From: Candidatus Kapaibacterium sp.
GTDB taxonomy: Bacteria; Bacteroidota; Ignavibacteria; Palsa-1295
Reading direction: 5' to 3'
DNA length: 15,236 bases
Assembly (NCBI GenBank): GCA_025450975.1
Contig: JANWLI010000077.1
Coordinates: 1 to 15,236 of the forward strand
Shown: positions 6,599 to 13,385 of the stretch, one piece after another
Numbering within the stretch: the first letter of the stretch is position 1
How the letters are laid out: each line of letters begins with the position of its first letter
The notes under the pieces: generated by a model
The model's database searches: none
What the model saw: only the letters and a program-made list of their open reading frames with translations
What the model was told of the DNA's origin: nothing
Program-made: the position numbers and the translations under genes

Positions 6599-6723
6599 AA
6601 CAAAAAGACACAGGTGCCCGCAAGGTGCCCATGTAACTTTTTGTTCACATTTTATCCACATTTGAGCGGAGGCTTTATTTCGGCTAATAAAGTGTGACTA
6701 AATCGAGACTCGCGCGTCTTTTT
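6599..6723. other. Three successive hairpins upstream of the lipoprotein operon
   Basis: Hairpin 1 pairs AACAAAAAG (6599-6607) with CTTTTTGTT (6637-6645) and holds a direct repeat AGGTGCCC (6612-6619, 6623-6630). Hairpin 2 pairs CTTTATT (6673-6679) with AATAAAG (6686-6692). Hairpin 3 pairs AGAC (6706-6709) with GTCT (6716-6719) and runs into a stretch of T ending at 6723. A TATAAT lies at 6591-6596, but no convincing -35 box is seen at the right distance. This could be a structured leader, a small RNA, or simply a terminator region. The structures are seen; the role is guesswork. Confidence 0.35.
6641..6660 (+). promoter_or_regulatory. DnaA-box-like pair
   Basis: TTATCCACA (6652-6660) matches the strong DnaA box consensus exactly. 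TTGTTCACA (6641-6649), 11 bases upstream in the same orientation, differs from TTATNCACA at one position. Two boxes one helical turn apart may bind DnaA. No dnaA, dnaN or other origin-linked gene is in the window, so a replication origin is not claimed. Confidence 0.35.
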
Positions 6724-6826
6724 ATATAGATCATCATGGTCACCCAAAACGACAAGAAAATATATGTTTGAAAAACTGTAACCATCCCGGCTCTGATGAG
6801 TTCTTGGTTTATAGGAAGAAGACGCA

Positions 6827-7813
6827 ATGAAGCTGAAGTATCTTATAGTTCTGATTTCTGGACTTATCAGTCAAATTGGATGCGATAGTGGGGTTACTCC
6901 ACCAGCAGATAATCCTGTCATCGACTCAAATTATTTAGCTGTACCTGAGATTGGATCAGGGAATTATGCTTTTACTAGTTGGTTTAATAAAAAAATATAC
7001 TATGCTGGGCCGCTAAGCAGCTTTGAACTTACAGATAGCTTTTCGATAGTAAATAACAAACGAAGGATTGCTAATCTTGGAGGTATCAGCTTTCTCTCAA
7101 CAGTAATCCATGATCACAAATTACTTTTGATATCCAGTCAATATGGAGACATCTCAATGGGCGACCTCTATGAATTAGATACCGCAACTAATCAAACACA
7201 ACTCGTTATCGATAGCCTAAATATCTCTTCGGCATTTCCTTATGACAACGACTCAATAGTGTTCTACTCTTACGGCAAACCGCTGGGCTCGGCTTATGGA
7301 TACTACGTAATGTCCAGAACATCGAAAGACAGGAGACTGCTCTTCTCCTACGTTTCTGAGTTGGGTCCTGATGAGGTTGTCAATGGTTTTGATTTAGACG
7401 CGGATAAGAAAATTCTCTACTTTCCTCTAATAAAACGGAATGCTCCACCAAAGATTGGACGGTACTTCATAAATTTGGGAACGACCGATACTCTTCCCGT
7501 AACATTTCCGAGTACCGATGTAAAATATTGTCTATGGCTCCGGCTAAACTCTCAGAAATCTCAACTGCTGTACTCAAGGTACCCGAAAAAAATTTCGCTT
7601 GAGATACCCCCAACCGAAAGTACAGAAACTGGAATTATTGATCTGACTTCGTTCGACCTAAAACTTATACCTCTTGCTCCCAAAAATGAGAAGGGCGTGG
7701 GAGTATTTCCTCAGTGGTCTGATGATGATAAATCCCTTAGTTTTGGCTACGCGAAAGTAGATAATACCGGCCACGTATATCCCTTCTCAGTTTTTATTCT
7801 AAAACGATTTTAG
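6827..7813 (+). CDS. Putative lipoprotein with TolB/WD-like beta-propeller features
   Basis: The 328-residue protein starts with a lipoprotein-type signal: a basic start (MKLK), a hydrophobic stretch from residue 5 and Cys19 in SQIGC. The -3 residue is Gln rather than the usual Leu, so lipidation is likely but not certain. The mature part is beta-rich with many Tyr, Ser and Asp. The segment 'PQWSDDDKSLSFG' near residue 297 is like a TolB/WD40-type blade strand ('P.WSPDG..I.F'), and 'FDLDADKKILYF' at about 186-197 is a weaker blade-like segment. That suggests a beta-propeller on the periplasmic side or cell surface. I do not recognise a specific family. AGGA (6813-6816) precedes the ATG by 10 bases. 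It is followed 30 bases later by the metalloprotease gene, so the two are probably one transcript. Base composition is much more AT-rich than the surrounding genes. Confidence 0.8.
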   Translation: MKLKYLIVLISGLISQIGCDSGVTPPADNPVIDSNYLAVPEIGSGNYAFTSWFNKKIYYAGPLSSFELTDSFSIVNNKRRIANLGGISFLSTVIHDHKLLLISSQYGDISMGDLYELDTATNQTQLVIDSLNISSAFPYDNDSIVFYSYGKPLGSAYGYYVMSRTSKDRRLLFSYVSELGPDEVVNGFDLDADKKILYFPLIKRNAPPKIGRYFINLGTTDTLPVTFPSTDVKYCLWLRLNSQKSQLLYSRYPKKISLEIPPTESTETGIIDLTSFDLKLIPLAPKNEKGVGVFPQWSDDDKSLSFGYAKVDNTGHVYPFSVFILKRF

Positions 7814-7829
7814 CTTTTCATTTTTTAAC

Positions 7830-7834
7830 AGGAG
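7830..7834 (+). promoter_or_regulatory. Ribosome binding site of the metalloprotease gene
   Basis: AGGAG lies nine bases before the ATG at 7844. It is one of the clearest Shine-Dalgarno sites in the window and fixes this start, ahead of a good signal peptide. Confidence 0.7.
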
Positions 7835-7843
7835 AATCATTAA

Positions 7844-10450
7844 ATGCTTAGACTCCCTTCCCCAAGCTGGAACAAGTTAGCAAGACTAACGGCTATTGTT
7901 CTATCTAGTTTTATCCTCTTTTCTGATAAGGCTAAAGCCGATGATACGCTTTGTGTAAAAAATATTGAAATAACCGACATATCTATTGTCGGCACTCCAT
8001 TTGTTGACAGTAATGTAAATTTACAAATCACTCTTTCTGCCAACCTACCCGGTTTTTGTGAGATTGAATACCGATTTCCTGGTGGTATCGCACCGGCAAA
8101 CCAGAACCCTGGAGAAAAATCGAGATTCGATACCGTTCTTGTTAGTCCCGGTATACCATGCGTACGTAATTATCCGATGAAAGTTTTTGGATCAGGCCAT
8201 TCCTTCCTGGCTGTAAACACGAGATTGATCGGTCATCCAGTGGGTGCCGGGAATAGCAGCTATAGGTTTATAAAAGTGAGACATCGTTCCAATAGCTCCA
8301 AAATTATTTCTGATGCATTTGGCGCCGACGATACATTGATTGCAATTATGGAGACTCTGTCTGATCATGAGCCCGCAACGATTGATATCAGCGGTCGAGT
8401 CTTTTATTGGGATCAACAACTTGCCGGTAGTGATTTAGGGTTATGGGATTGTACTGTTACACTATATTTCAAAAAAGAAGAAATTGACGATACCGTTTAT
8501 ATTCCGGTATATAGTGGTGGACAGTGGGCGTATGATTATTTCACAGGTGAAATTCAGTTCAGGGCTGCTCCATATTGGACTAGGATAGATAGAGAGGGCA
8601 ACTTTTCATTTCATATTGAGCACAATAAGGATTTAAGTAGTTATAGCAGGTTTGTGCTAGTAATAAGTAGAGATAATAGTGCGGCTATGCTGGACGAGTC
8701 ACCTGGCCTAGTCACCAGAGTCGAACATGCGATTGGCTCTCCCAGTCATTATTTTTTTAATTCTTTTTGGCACGATGTCGGTGCTGAGATTGCCATTGGC
8801 AGCCCATTACATATCGTTGAACCGGGCATCGAAATAGAAGTTCAGGCTCAACCGGGGGCGCTCTTGAGAAATACAATGATATCTCGAGAATTTATTAAGG
8901 CCCGTATCGGTGATCCGCCAGACAAAATTCGTATTAGGCTCTCGACAATTGATGAGGGTACGGCTGGGAAGTTCTACCACGAGTGGGTTTTTGGTACAGT
9001 ATTTCCTTGGTATGAAGTTGATCAACTGATAAAAATAGCTCCTGACTTTCAGTTTATGCCAACCGTCGGACATGAGTATGGCCATTATGTAAATTGGCAT
9101 TGGTGGCATGAACCAGAAATGGTTACCTCCCCAAAGCCTATAACAGAGGGGTGGGCAGAATTTTACCAATTTGCAGTTCGTTCGTGGGCACATAGACAGT
9201 TCAACGAACCTACTTTATGGAGTTGGAAAAATGCCGAAGAGTCTCCTTATGCTGATCCTAGGTACGATGGGATGTCATATGTAGATAATCGAGACGTGGC
9301 TGGGTTCGCAAGCGTATTGTGGAATCTTTACGACTCGTACGACGAAAATACGTTTCAATCACAAAGGTATGACAATTTTAATAATGATGATGTCAATCTG
9401 GGAGCAGAAGTATTAACTACATTTCGCGACTACCGATCTGTCATTTATCAGGGAATACCACTGTATGAAAACGTTATCTTGCAGGATAAGGATTCGACCC
9501 TTCAAGCGGCTATTGTACAAATTTTTGAAAAGCAAATGCCGACCGGCGACGGCGTTATGCATTCTGCGCAAATCAAGAATCCACAATTTACAAAGGATTT
9601 TGTAAACAAAAAAATCACATTTTCGTGGGATCTCCAAACATATTTGAGTGTACCTTGGGCATTCTCTTCAAATGCTGCGAATGTTGAAAGTGGGTATAAA
9701 CTATATAGATTCGAAAATAATGCATGGGCACAAAAAACTGTATTTACACCAGGTCTTATTACTAGTGGCATTTACACAGATCAAACAGATATACATGGTA
9801 TTTATAAACTCACTGCTACAAATGCAACAGGCGACTCTTACGGTGCATTCATATTCGACTTTAGACCGCCGCTTATAGATATTACCGGTTCCTTGTTTAT
9901 GACTACGGCTCAAACTGTCACCTGGACTGCCTCAGGGTCTCGAGGAACTCCCACATACTCATATGTTTGGTATATGTCATTCAATAACTCAACATGGGCT
10001 CAAGTAGGTACAGGAAGTACGTACTCCTTTAATCCGTCCACAGATGCAGATTTCTGGCTAAAATGCATACTCACCGATCAAGAGCCGGCGACGACAGAAG
10101 ACGTTATACATGTCATCGTAGTTGAACCTTGCTTCAATTGTCCTGAAAAGAGAGCGAGTGACATTGCCGACAATTTTTTCAATATTTCTTCAAATTATCC
10201 GAATCCATTTTCTTCGACTTCACTAATTGAGTATTCTCTACCTATCGATGTATACTTGAAAGTTTCTGTCTTAAACAGCATGGGTCAAATCATAGACATT
10301 CCTTTCGAGTCACAAGCAAATCGTGGTAAGCATTCACTCGTTATAAATGCTACTAACTTACCGAATGGCAAGTATGAACTTATTTTTCATGCTACCACTC
10401 CTGAAGGAGGCGCAATAAGCAAGTCTACATCCATTGTGGTGATGAAGTAA
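7844..10450 (+). CDS. Secreted zincin metalloprotease with C-terminal T9SS sorting domain
   Basis: The 868-residue protein has a Sec signal peptide with probable cleavage after AKA (residue 32). Residues about 33-400 are beta-rich and not recognised, though 'TIDISGRVFYWD' near 183 may start a transthyretin/carboxypeptidase-regulatory-like domain. The catalytic centre is clear: VGHEYGHYVN with His410, Glu411 and His414, then TEGWAE with Glu435 as likely third zinc ligand and Glu439 in the supporting position. This is the gluzincin arrangement (HExxH ... ExxxD/E). 'VAGFASVLWNLYDSYDE' follows near 490. A fibronectin-III-like segment (about 585-665) and an Ig-like domain (about 675-765) lead to a T9SS sorting domain opening NYPNPF (784-789) and ending 'SIVVMK'. 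It should be exported to the cell surface or medium. The substrate is unknown. The sequence is AT-rich, unlike its neighbours, suggesting transfer. It is cotranscribed with the lipoprotein gene. Confidence 0.88.
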   Translation: MLRLPSPSWNKLARLTAIVLSSFILFSDKAKADDTLCVKNIEITDISIVGTPFVDSNVNLQITLSANLPGFCEIEYRFPGGIAPANQNPGEKSRFDTVLVSPGIPCVRNYPMKVFGSGHSFLAVNTRLIGHPVGAGNSSYRFIKVRHRSNSSKIISDAFGADDTLIAIMETLSDHEPATIDISGRVFYWDQQLAGSDLGLWDCTVTLYFKKEEIDDTVYIPVYSGGQWAYDYFTGEIQFRAAPYWTRIDREGNFSFHIEHNKDLSSYSRFVLVISRDNSAAMLDESPGLVTRVEHAIGSPSHYFFNSFWHDVGAEIAIGSPLHIVEPGIEIEVQAQPGALLRNTMISREFIKARIGDPPDKIRIRLSTIDEGTAGKFYHEWVFGTVFPWYEVDQLIKIAPDFQFMPTVGHEYGHYVNWHWWHEPEMVTSPKPITEGWAEFYQFAVRSWAHRQFNEPTLWSWKNAEESPYADPRYDGMSYVDNRDVAGFASVLWNLYDSYDENTFQSQRYDNFNNDDVNLGAEVLTTFRDYRSVIYQGIPLYENVILQDKDSTLQAAIVQIFEKQMPTGDGVMHSAQIKNPQFTKDFVNKKITFSWDLQTYLSVPWAFSSNAANVESGYKLYRFENNAWAQKTVFTPGLITSGIYTDQTDIHGIYKLTATNATGDSYGAFIFDFRPPLIDITGSLFMTTAQTVTWTASGSRGTPTYSYVWYMSFNNSTWAQVGTGSTYSFNPSTDADFWLKCILTDQEPATTEDVIHVIVVEPCFNCPEKRASDIADNFFNISSNYPNPFSSTSLIEYSLPIDVYLKVSVLNSMGQIIDIPFESQANRGKHSLVINATNLPNGKYELIFHATTPEGGAISKSTSIVVMK

Positions 10451-10526
10451 GAGCTTCGCAATTCCTAATGAAGCCTGTTCAGGAATGAGGATTTCTGGGA
10501 TTAAATAGGGACTGTACAGGATAAGG

Positions 10527-10550
10527 GATTCTTCGCTTCGCTTAGAATAC
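10527..10550. repeat. Degenerate ATTCT-TCGCTTCGCT-AGAAT interspersed repeat
   Basis: ATTCT (10528-10532) and AGAAT (10544-10548) flank TCGCTTCGCTT. Sequences close to GATTCTTCGCTTCGCTCAGAATGAC recur between genes in many bacteria, and this looks like a worn copy. It lies in the 110-base gap between the convergent protease and coaX genes. The rest of that gap shows only a weak AATTCCT...AGGAATG hairpin (about 10460-10488) without a T-run, so no terminator is called. Confidence 0.45.
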
Positions 10551-10560
10551 AGCGGACGAT

Positions 10561-11325
10561 TCATCCTAAATGGTCAATCGTCAGGCGAATGCCTTCTAAT
10601 ACTAGCTGCGTGTTGTAGCAGTGGATCGCTTCTGTTTTTCCTTCGAGGAGTTTTGCCAGGCCGCCGGTTGCTACGACGATGGGGGCTGCTTCGGGAAATA
10701 CTTCTTTTGTGATGCGCGCGATCATTCCTTCTGCCTGCGCGAGTGCGCCGAAGAGGATGCCTGACTGGATGCTATTCACCGTTGAGTTTGCGACGACGTG
10801 TTCGGGAAATTCGAAGGGGACTTCGGGAAGCTGCGAGGCGAGCGCGGAGAGCGCTTGTACGCTTGAGGCGATGCCGAGTGTGATGGCGCCGCCGAGGTAG
10901 TCGCCGTTTGTGGTGATACAGTCGTAGGTTGTTGCCGTGCCGAAGTCGATGACGATGATCGGTCTTTTCTCCGTGCGGCCGTAGCGTTCGTAGGCTGCGT
11001 ATGATGCAATGAGTCGGTCTGTGCCGACGGCGAACGGATCGGTATAGTGGTTTGCCATGGGCACGTCGTTATTGCCAATGATGCGGATCGGCACTTTGCT
11101 CAGCACTGCATCGATAAGGTGCGCGGTCTTATTTGTGACTTCCGGGACGACAGAGGCAATGCCGACAACGTCGGGGCGTGCGATCTGCGTCATCTCGCGG
11201 AAGAAGTCGGGGCCGACGTTGCCGCCGTCTTTGAGGGTTTCGTGCGAGAAGGTGCGCAGAAGTTGGCCGCCATCGTAGGCGCCGTAGGTTGTACGTGTAT
11301 TGCCGATATCTACTGCGAGCAGCAT
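10561..11325 (-). CDS. coaX: Type III pantothenate kinase
   Basis: CoaX phosphorylates pantothenate to 4'-phosphopantothenate, the first step of coenzyme A synthesis. The type III enzyme belongs to the ASKHA fold and is not feedback-inhibited by CoA. With the start at MLLAVDIGNT the protein has 254 residues, the normal length. It shows DIGNTRT (6-12) for phosphate binding, GTDR (101-104) with the catalytic Asp103, DFGT (127-130), GGAI (145-148) and ATGG (219-222). A longer reading from 11415 adds 30 residues that do not belong to the family and overlap birA, so the ATG at 11325 is chosen. It starts one base after the birA stop codon, which favours translational coupling. It is the last gene of the rfaE1-birA-coaX operon. 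Confidence 0.96.
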   Translation of the reverse strand: MLLAVDIGNTRTTYGAYDGGQLLRTFSHETLKDGGNVGPDFFREMTQIARPDVVGIASVVPEVTNKTAHLIDAVLSKVPIRIIGNNDVPMANHYTDPFAVGTDRLIASYAAYERYGRTEKRPIIVIDFGTATTYDCITTNGDYLGGAITLGIASSVQALSALASQLPEVPFEFPEHVVANSTVNSIQSGILFGALAQAEGMIARITKEVFPEAAPIVVATGGLAKLLEGKTEAIHCYNTQLVLEGIRLTIDHLG

Positions 11326-11326
11326 C

Positions 11327-12088
11327 TTAGAGAATGCGGAGCGTTGCGTTGTCGTAGGCGCGGATCGTCCCCATATCGTTACGGACCCATAAGAGTCCGT
11401 CATCAGTAATGCCAAGATAGGTTAATCCGTTCTCCGCCGTTCCGTCGGGCGCCAGGAGGTCGAAGCCGCGGAGGGTACGCATCCACTCAAGTTCGTGGGC
11501 GACATCGAACATGAGGCTTTGCAGGCTGCGGTATTCGTCGAGGGCATTGCCGAAGGCTGCGAGGATGACGGAGCGGACTTCCTCGAGCGAGTAGTCGACG
11601 CCGGTAATTGCTTTGAGCGACGTTGCGCGATCCTCGAGGCCGTTATCGAACTCGGACTGATTGACGTTCACGCCAATGCCGATAACGACTCCGCGCAGCG
11701 ACGAGCCCGTCCAGAGCGCATCGGAGAGAACGCCGGAGATCTTGCGCTCGTCGATGAGAATATCGTTGATCCACTTCAGGCGTACGCGGTCGGACTTGAA
11801 TTTAGAATCGCTTTTTGCGATCAGCAAACGCAGTGCGCGCAGCAGCGAAACGCCTGCAAGGAATTGCATCTTCTCGATAAGTCCGGGGGTGACCTCTTTG
11901 AGGACGATGCTCATAAGAAGGTTCTCGCCGGGCCGGTCGTGCCAGCGGCGATTTTCGTAGCGGCCTCTCCCTGTCGTTTGGTGCAGGGCCTGGATCACAT
12001 CGCCATGCTTCGCCACGCCTTGTTCAAGTTCGGCACGGGCATGCGACTGCGTCGAGGGCAGCTCATCGTATGTGTGTATGTTCCACAA
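11327..12088 (-). CDS. birA: Biotin--[acetyl-CoA-carboxylase] ligase, without DNA-binding domain
   Basis: The enzyme activates biotin with ATP and attaches it to the biotin carboxyl carrier protein. The 253-residue protein shows 'STQSHA' (12-17), the biotinyl-AMP loop TGRGR (39-43) with 'RRW' (47-49), KWIND (105-109; most homologues have KWPND), the catalytic-lysine segment 'DERKISG' (Lys116) and GIGVNVN (137-143). A small SH3-like C-terminal domain follows from about residue 205. There is no N-terminal helix-turn-helix, so it is a monofunctional (class I) ligase and not the biotin repressor. The start is TTG at 12088: an in-frame TAG lies just upstream, and the next Met (59) would remove the active-site loop. 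No Shine-Dalgarno sequence is evident. It lies 29 bases after rfaE1. Confidence 0.95.
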   Translation of the reverse strand: MWNIHTYDELPSTQSHARAELEQGVAKHGDVIQALHQTTGRGRYENRRWHDRPGENLLMSIVLKEVTPGLIEKMQFLAGVSLLRALRLLIAKSDSKFKSDRVRLKWINDILIDERKISGVLSDALWTGSSLRGVVIGIGVNVNQSEFDNGLEDRATSLKAITGVDYSLEEVRSVILAAFGNALDEYRSLQSLMFDVAHELEWMRTLRGFDLLAPDGTAENGLTYLGITDDGLLWVRNDMGTIRAYDNATLRIL

Positions 12089-12117
12089 GTGACGGCACTA
12101 AAATACTACAATTTTGA

Positions 12118-13134
12118 TCAGGCAAGTTTCTTTTCTTCGAGAATATCTTCGTTAAGCGCTTCGAGGAGTAGGTCGCGCTCGATGGGGACGATACCAAGTT
12201 CTTCGATGACAATACCGGCTGCGCGGTTCGCCATTATGGCTGCTTCGCGTACCGAGGCGCCACAGGCATGAGCAACGGCAAGCGTTGCAATGACGGTGTC
12301 ACCTGCGCCTGAGACATCGGCAACTTCGCGCGCACGCGTCGGGATCGAGAATGGCTCGCTCTCGCCGCGTTCGAAGAGCAGCATGCCTTTTTCGCTGAGC
12401 GTGAGCAGGACGTTATCGGCGCTGAGCATCTCGAGCGCTTTCGTGCCGGCTTTGCGGATCTCGTCGTCGGTGACAAGGCGCATGCCGAGTGCATCCTGCA
12501 TCTCTGCGCGATTCGGTTTAAAGACGGTTGTATGTTTATACTCGAAGAAGTTATCGAACTTCGGATCGACGAAGGTCGGCACCTGGTGCTTGCGTGCGAC
12601 TTCGATAAGTTTGCGGATGAGGCCGGTGGAGAGTACGCCTTTATTATAATCTTCGAAGACGAGCGCGGAGAGTTCGCTCATGTGCGACTCGATGAGCGTG
12701 AAGAGCGCTTCTTCGACGCGCTCGCTGACCGGATGCTTCTTCTCGTCGTCGATGCGTAGCATTTGCTGTGAGCCGGCGACGACGCGCGTCTTGACGGTAG
12801 TCGGGCGGTCGCCATCGCTGACAACTCCCCTGGCCGTCACGCCTTGCTCTTCGAGTAGGCTTCGCATGAGTTCGCCTTTGCTGTCGTCGCCGACGACGCC
12901 GAAGAGCATCGGCTTGGCGCCGAGCGTGTGGATGTTGTGGCCGACGTTGGCAGCGCCGCCGAGGCGGACTTCCTTGTGATGGATCTCGAGGATCGGCACG
13001 GGCGCTTCGGGCGAGATGCGCGAGACGGCGCCGAACATGTAGCGGTCGAGCATCAGATCGCCGACAACGCCGACTTTCGCGTTAGAGAAGGCCTTCCCAA
13101 GTGCAGCCAGGCCGTTTTCGTTAAGGTACGTCAT
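12118..13134 (-). CDS. rfaE1: D-glycero-beta-D-manno-heptose-7-phosphate kinase (RfaE domain I, PfkB family)
   Basis: RfaE1/HldA-type kinases phosphorylate heptose-7-phosphate at C1 for ADP-heptose and LPS inner-core synthesis. The 338 residues carry the PfkB fold with 'GDLMLDRY' (25-32), LGGAANVG (58-65), 'DYNKGVLS' (162-169), KPNR (206-209) and the catalytic GAGDT (276-280; base Asp279). 'SRISPEAPVPIL' (38-49) is characteristic of the RfaE/HldE branch rather than of ribo- or fructokinases. The nucleotidyltransferase half found in bifunctional HldE is absent, so a separate RfaE2-type gene should exist elsewhere. It is the first gene of a minus-strand operon with birA and coaX and is divergent from the sugar dehydrogenase gene. 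Confidence 0.93.
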   Translation of the reverse strand: MTYLNENGLAALGKAFSNAKVGVVGDLMLDRYMFGAVSRISPEAPVPILEIHHKEVRLGGAANVGHNIHTLGAKPMLFGVVGDDSKGELMRSLLEEQGVTARGVVSDGDRPTTVKTRVVAGSQQMLRIDDEKKHPVSERVEEALFTLIESHMSELSALVFEDYNKGVLSTGLIRKLIEVARKHQVPTFVDPKFDNFFEYKHTTVFKPNRAEMQDALGMRLVTDDEIRKAGTKALEMLSADNVLLTLSEKGMLLFERGESEPFSIPTRAREVADVSGAGDTVIATLAVAHACGASVREAAIMANRAAGIVIEELGIVPIERDLLLEALNEDILEEKKLA

Positions 13135-13156
13135 CTAACGCAAAATAACACGTTAG
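13135..13156. promoter_or_regulatory. Inverted repeat CTAACG / CGTTAG beside the rfaE1 start codon
   Basis: CTAACG (13135-13140) and CGTTAG (13151-13156) form a perfect 6-bp inverted repeat around a 10-base A/T-rich centre, touching the rfaE1 ATG. It could be an operator or an initiation-region hairpin. No known regulator site is recognised. Confidence 0.35.
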
Positions 13157-13186
13157 CGGCAGATTTCATTGCCGGGGGGATTTTAA

Positions 13187-13224
13187 CACAAAGGGCACAA
13201 AGGATGGCACGAAGGTCCACAAAG
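13187..13224 (+). repeat. CACAAAG repeat cluster
   Basis: CACAAAG occurs at 13187-13193, 13196-13202 and 13218-13224, with CACGAAG at 13208-13214. Spacing is 9-12 bases. It resembles the CGCAAAG and CGCAGAG clusters found in two other gaps of this window. Confidence 0.65.
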
Positions 13225-13385
13225 GGGATATCCCTGTTTTTAGCTTGCTTTCGCGGGGCACAGGTTCTTGCCCGGCTTCTGATGAAGCTTATCGGTCCGG
13301 GCTGCGTTAGAATAGGGCTGGAAGGAGGTGGTTTCAGGGGAGTATTTACTGCTACTAACTGTTTTGAGCCTTTTTTGTATTACTA

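Larger units (their letters stand above)
5792..6826. other. About 1 kb repeat-rich intergenic region with no convincing gene
   Basis: No reading frame here has recognisable protein character; the open frames are built from repeats. In order it contains a perfect short palindrome (5845-5860), CGATAGT heptamers (5959-5986), CTTTGCG/CGCAAAG heptamers in both orientations (6012-6081), a CCCTCTCC palindromic element (about 6170-6250), and a CG-rich zone (6333-6578) with an ABAB duplication. Then come three consecutive hairpins and a DnaA-box-like pair (6599-6723), and the leader of the lipoprotein gene. The 9-mer AATTTACAC or a one- or two-base variant recurs eight times between 5917 and 6552. Repeats are listed separately. 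Confidence 0.75.
13135..13385. other. Divergent intergenic region between rfaE1 and the sugar dehydrogenase gene
   Basis: This 251-base region should hold promoters for both directions, but I see no clear -35/-10 or TAnnTTTG element. It holds an inverted repeat beside the rfaE1 start, a CACAAAG repeat cluster, a perfect palindrome GGGATATCCC (13225-13234), and an isolated AAGGAGGTG (about 13321-13330). The last is too far (about 55 bases) from the ATG at 13386 to serve it and has no start codon of its own nearby. Confidence 0.6.

Noticed and set aside
6599..6723. Replication origin
   Set aside because: Only one exact and one near DnaA box, no origin-linked genes and no clear AT-rich unwinding cluster with repeated 13-mers.
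6827..10450. Defence or toxin-antitoxin system in the AT-rich island
   Set aside because: Both proteins carry secretion signals and one ends in a T9SS sorting domain, so they act outside the cytoplasm; no nuclease, toxin, reverse transcriptase or ATPase motif is present.
11326..11415. 30-residue N-terminal extension of the pantothenate kinase
   Set aside because: The family begins at MLLAVDIGNT; the extension overlaps the birA coding end and does not resemble a CoaX N-terminus.
11495..12271. 258-codon open frame antisense to birA
   Set aside because: It lies opposite a clearly conserved biotin ligase and continues into rfaE1; a compositional shadow.
13320..13332. Strong AAGGAGGTG site as a start for a small gene or for the dehydrogenase
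   Set aside because: It is about 55 bases before the dehydrogenase ATG, an in-frame TGA lies between, and no other start codon with a reasonable frame follows at normal spacing.
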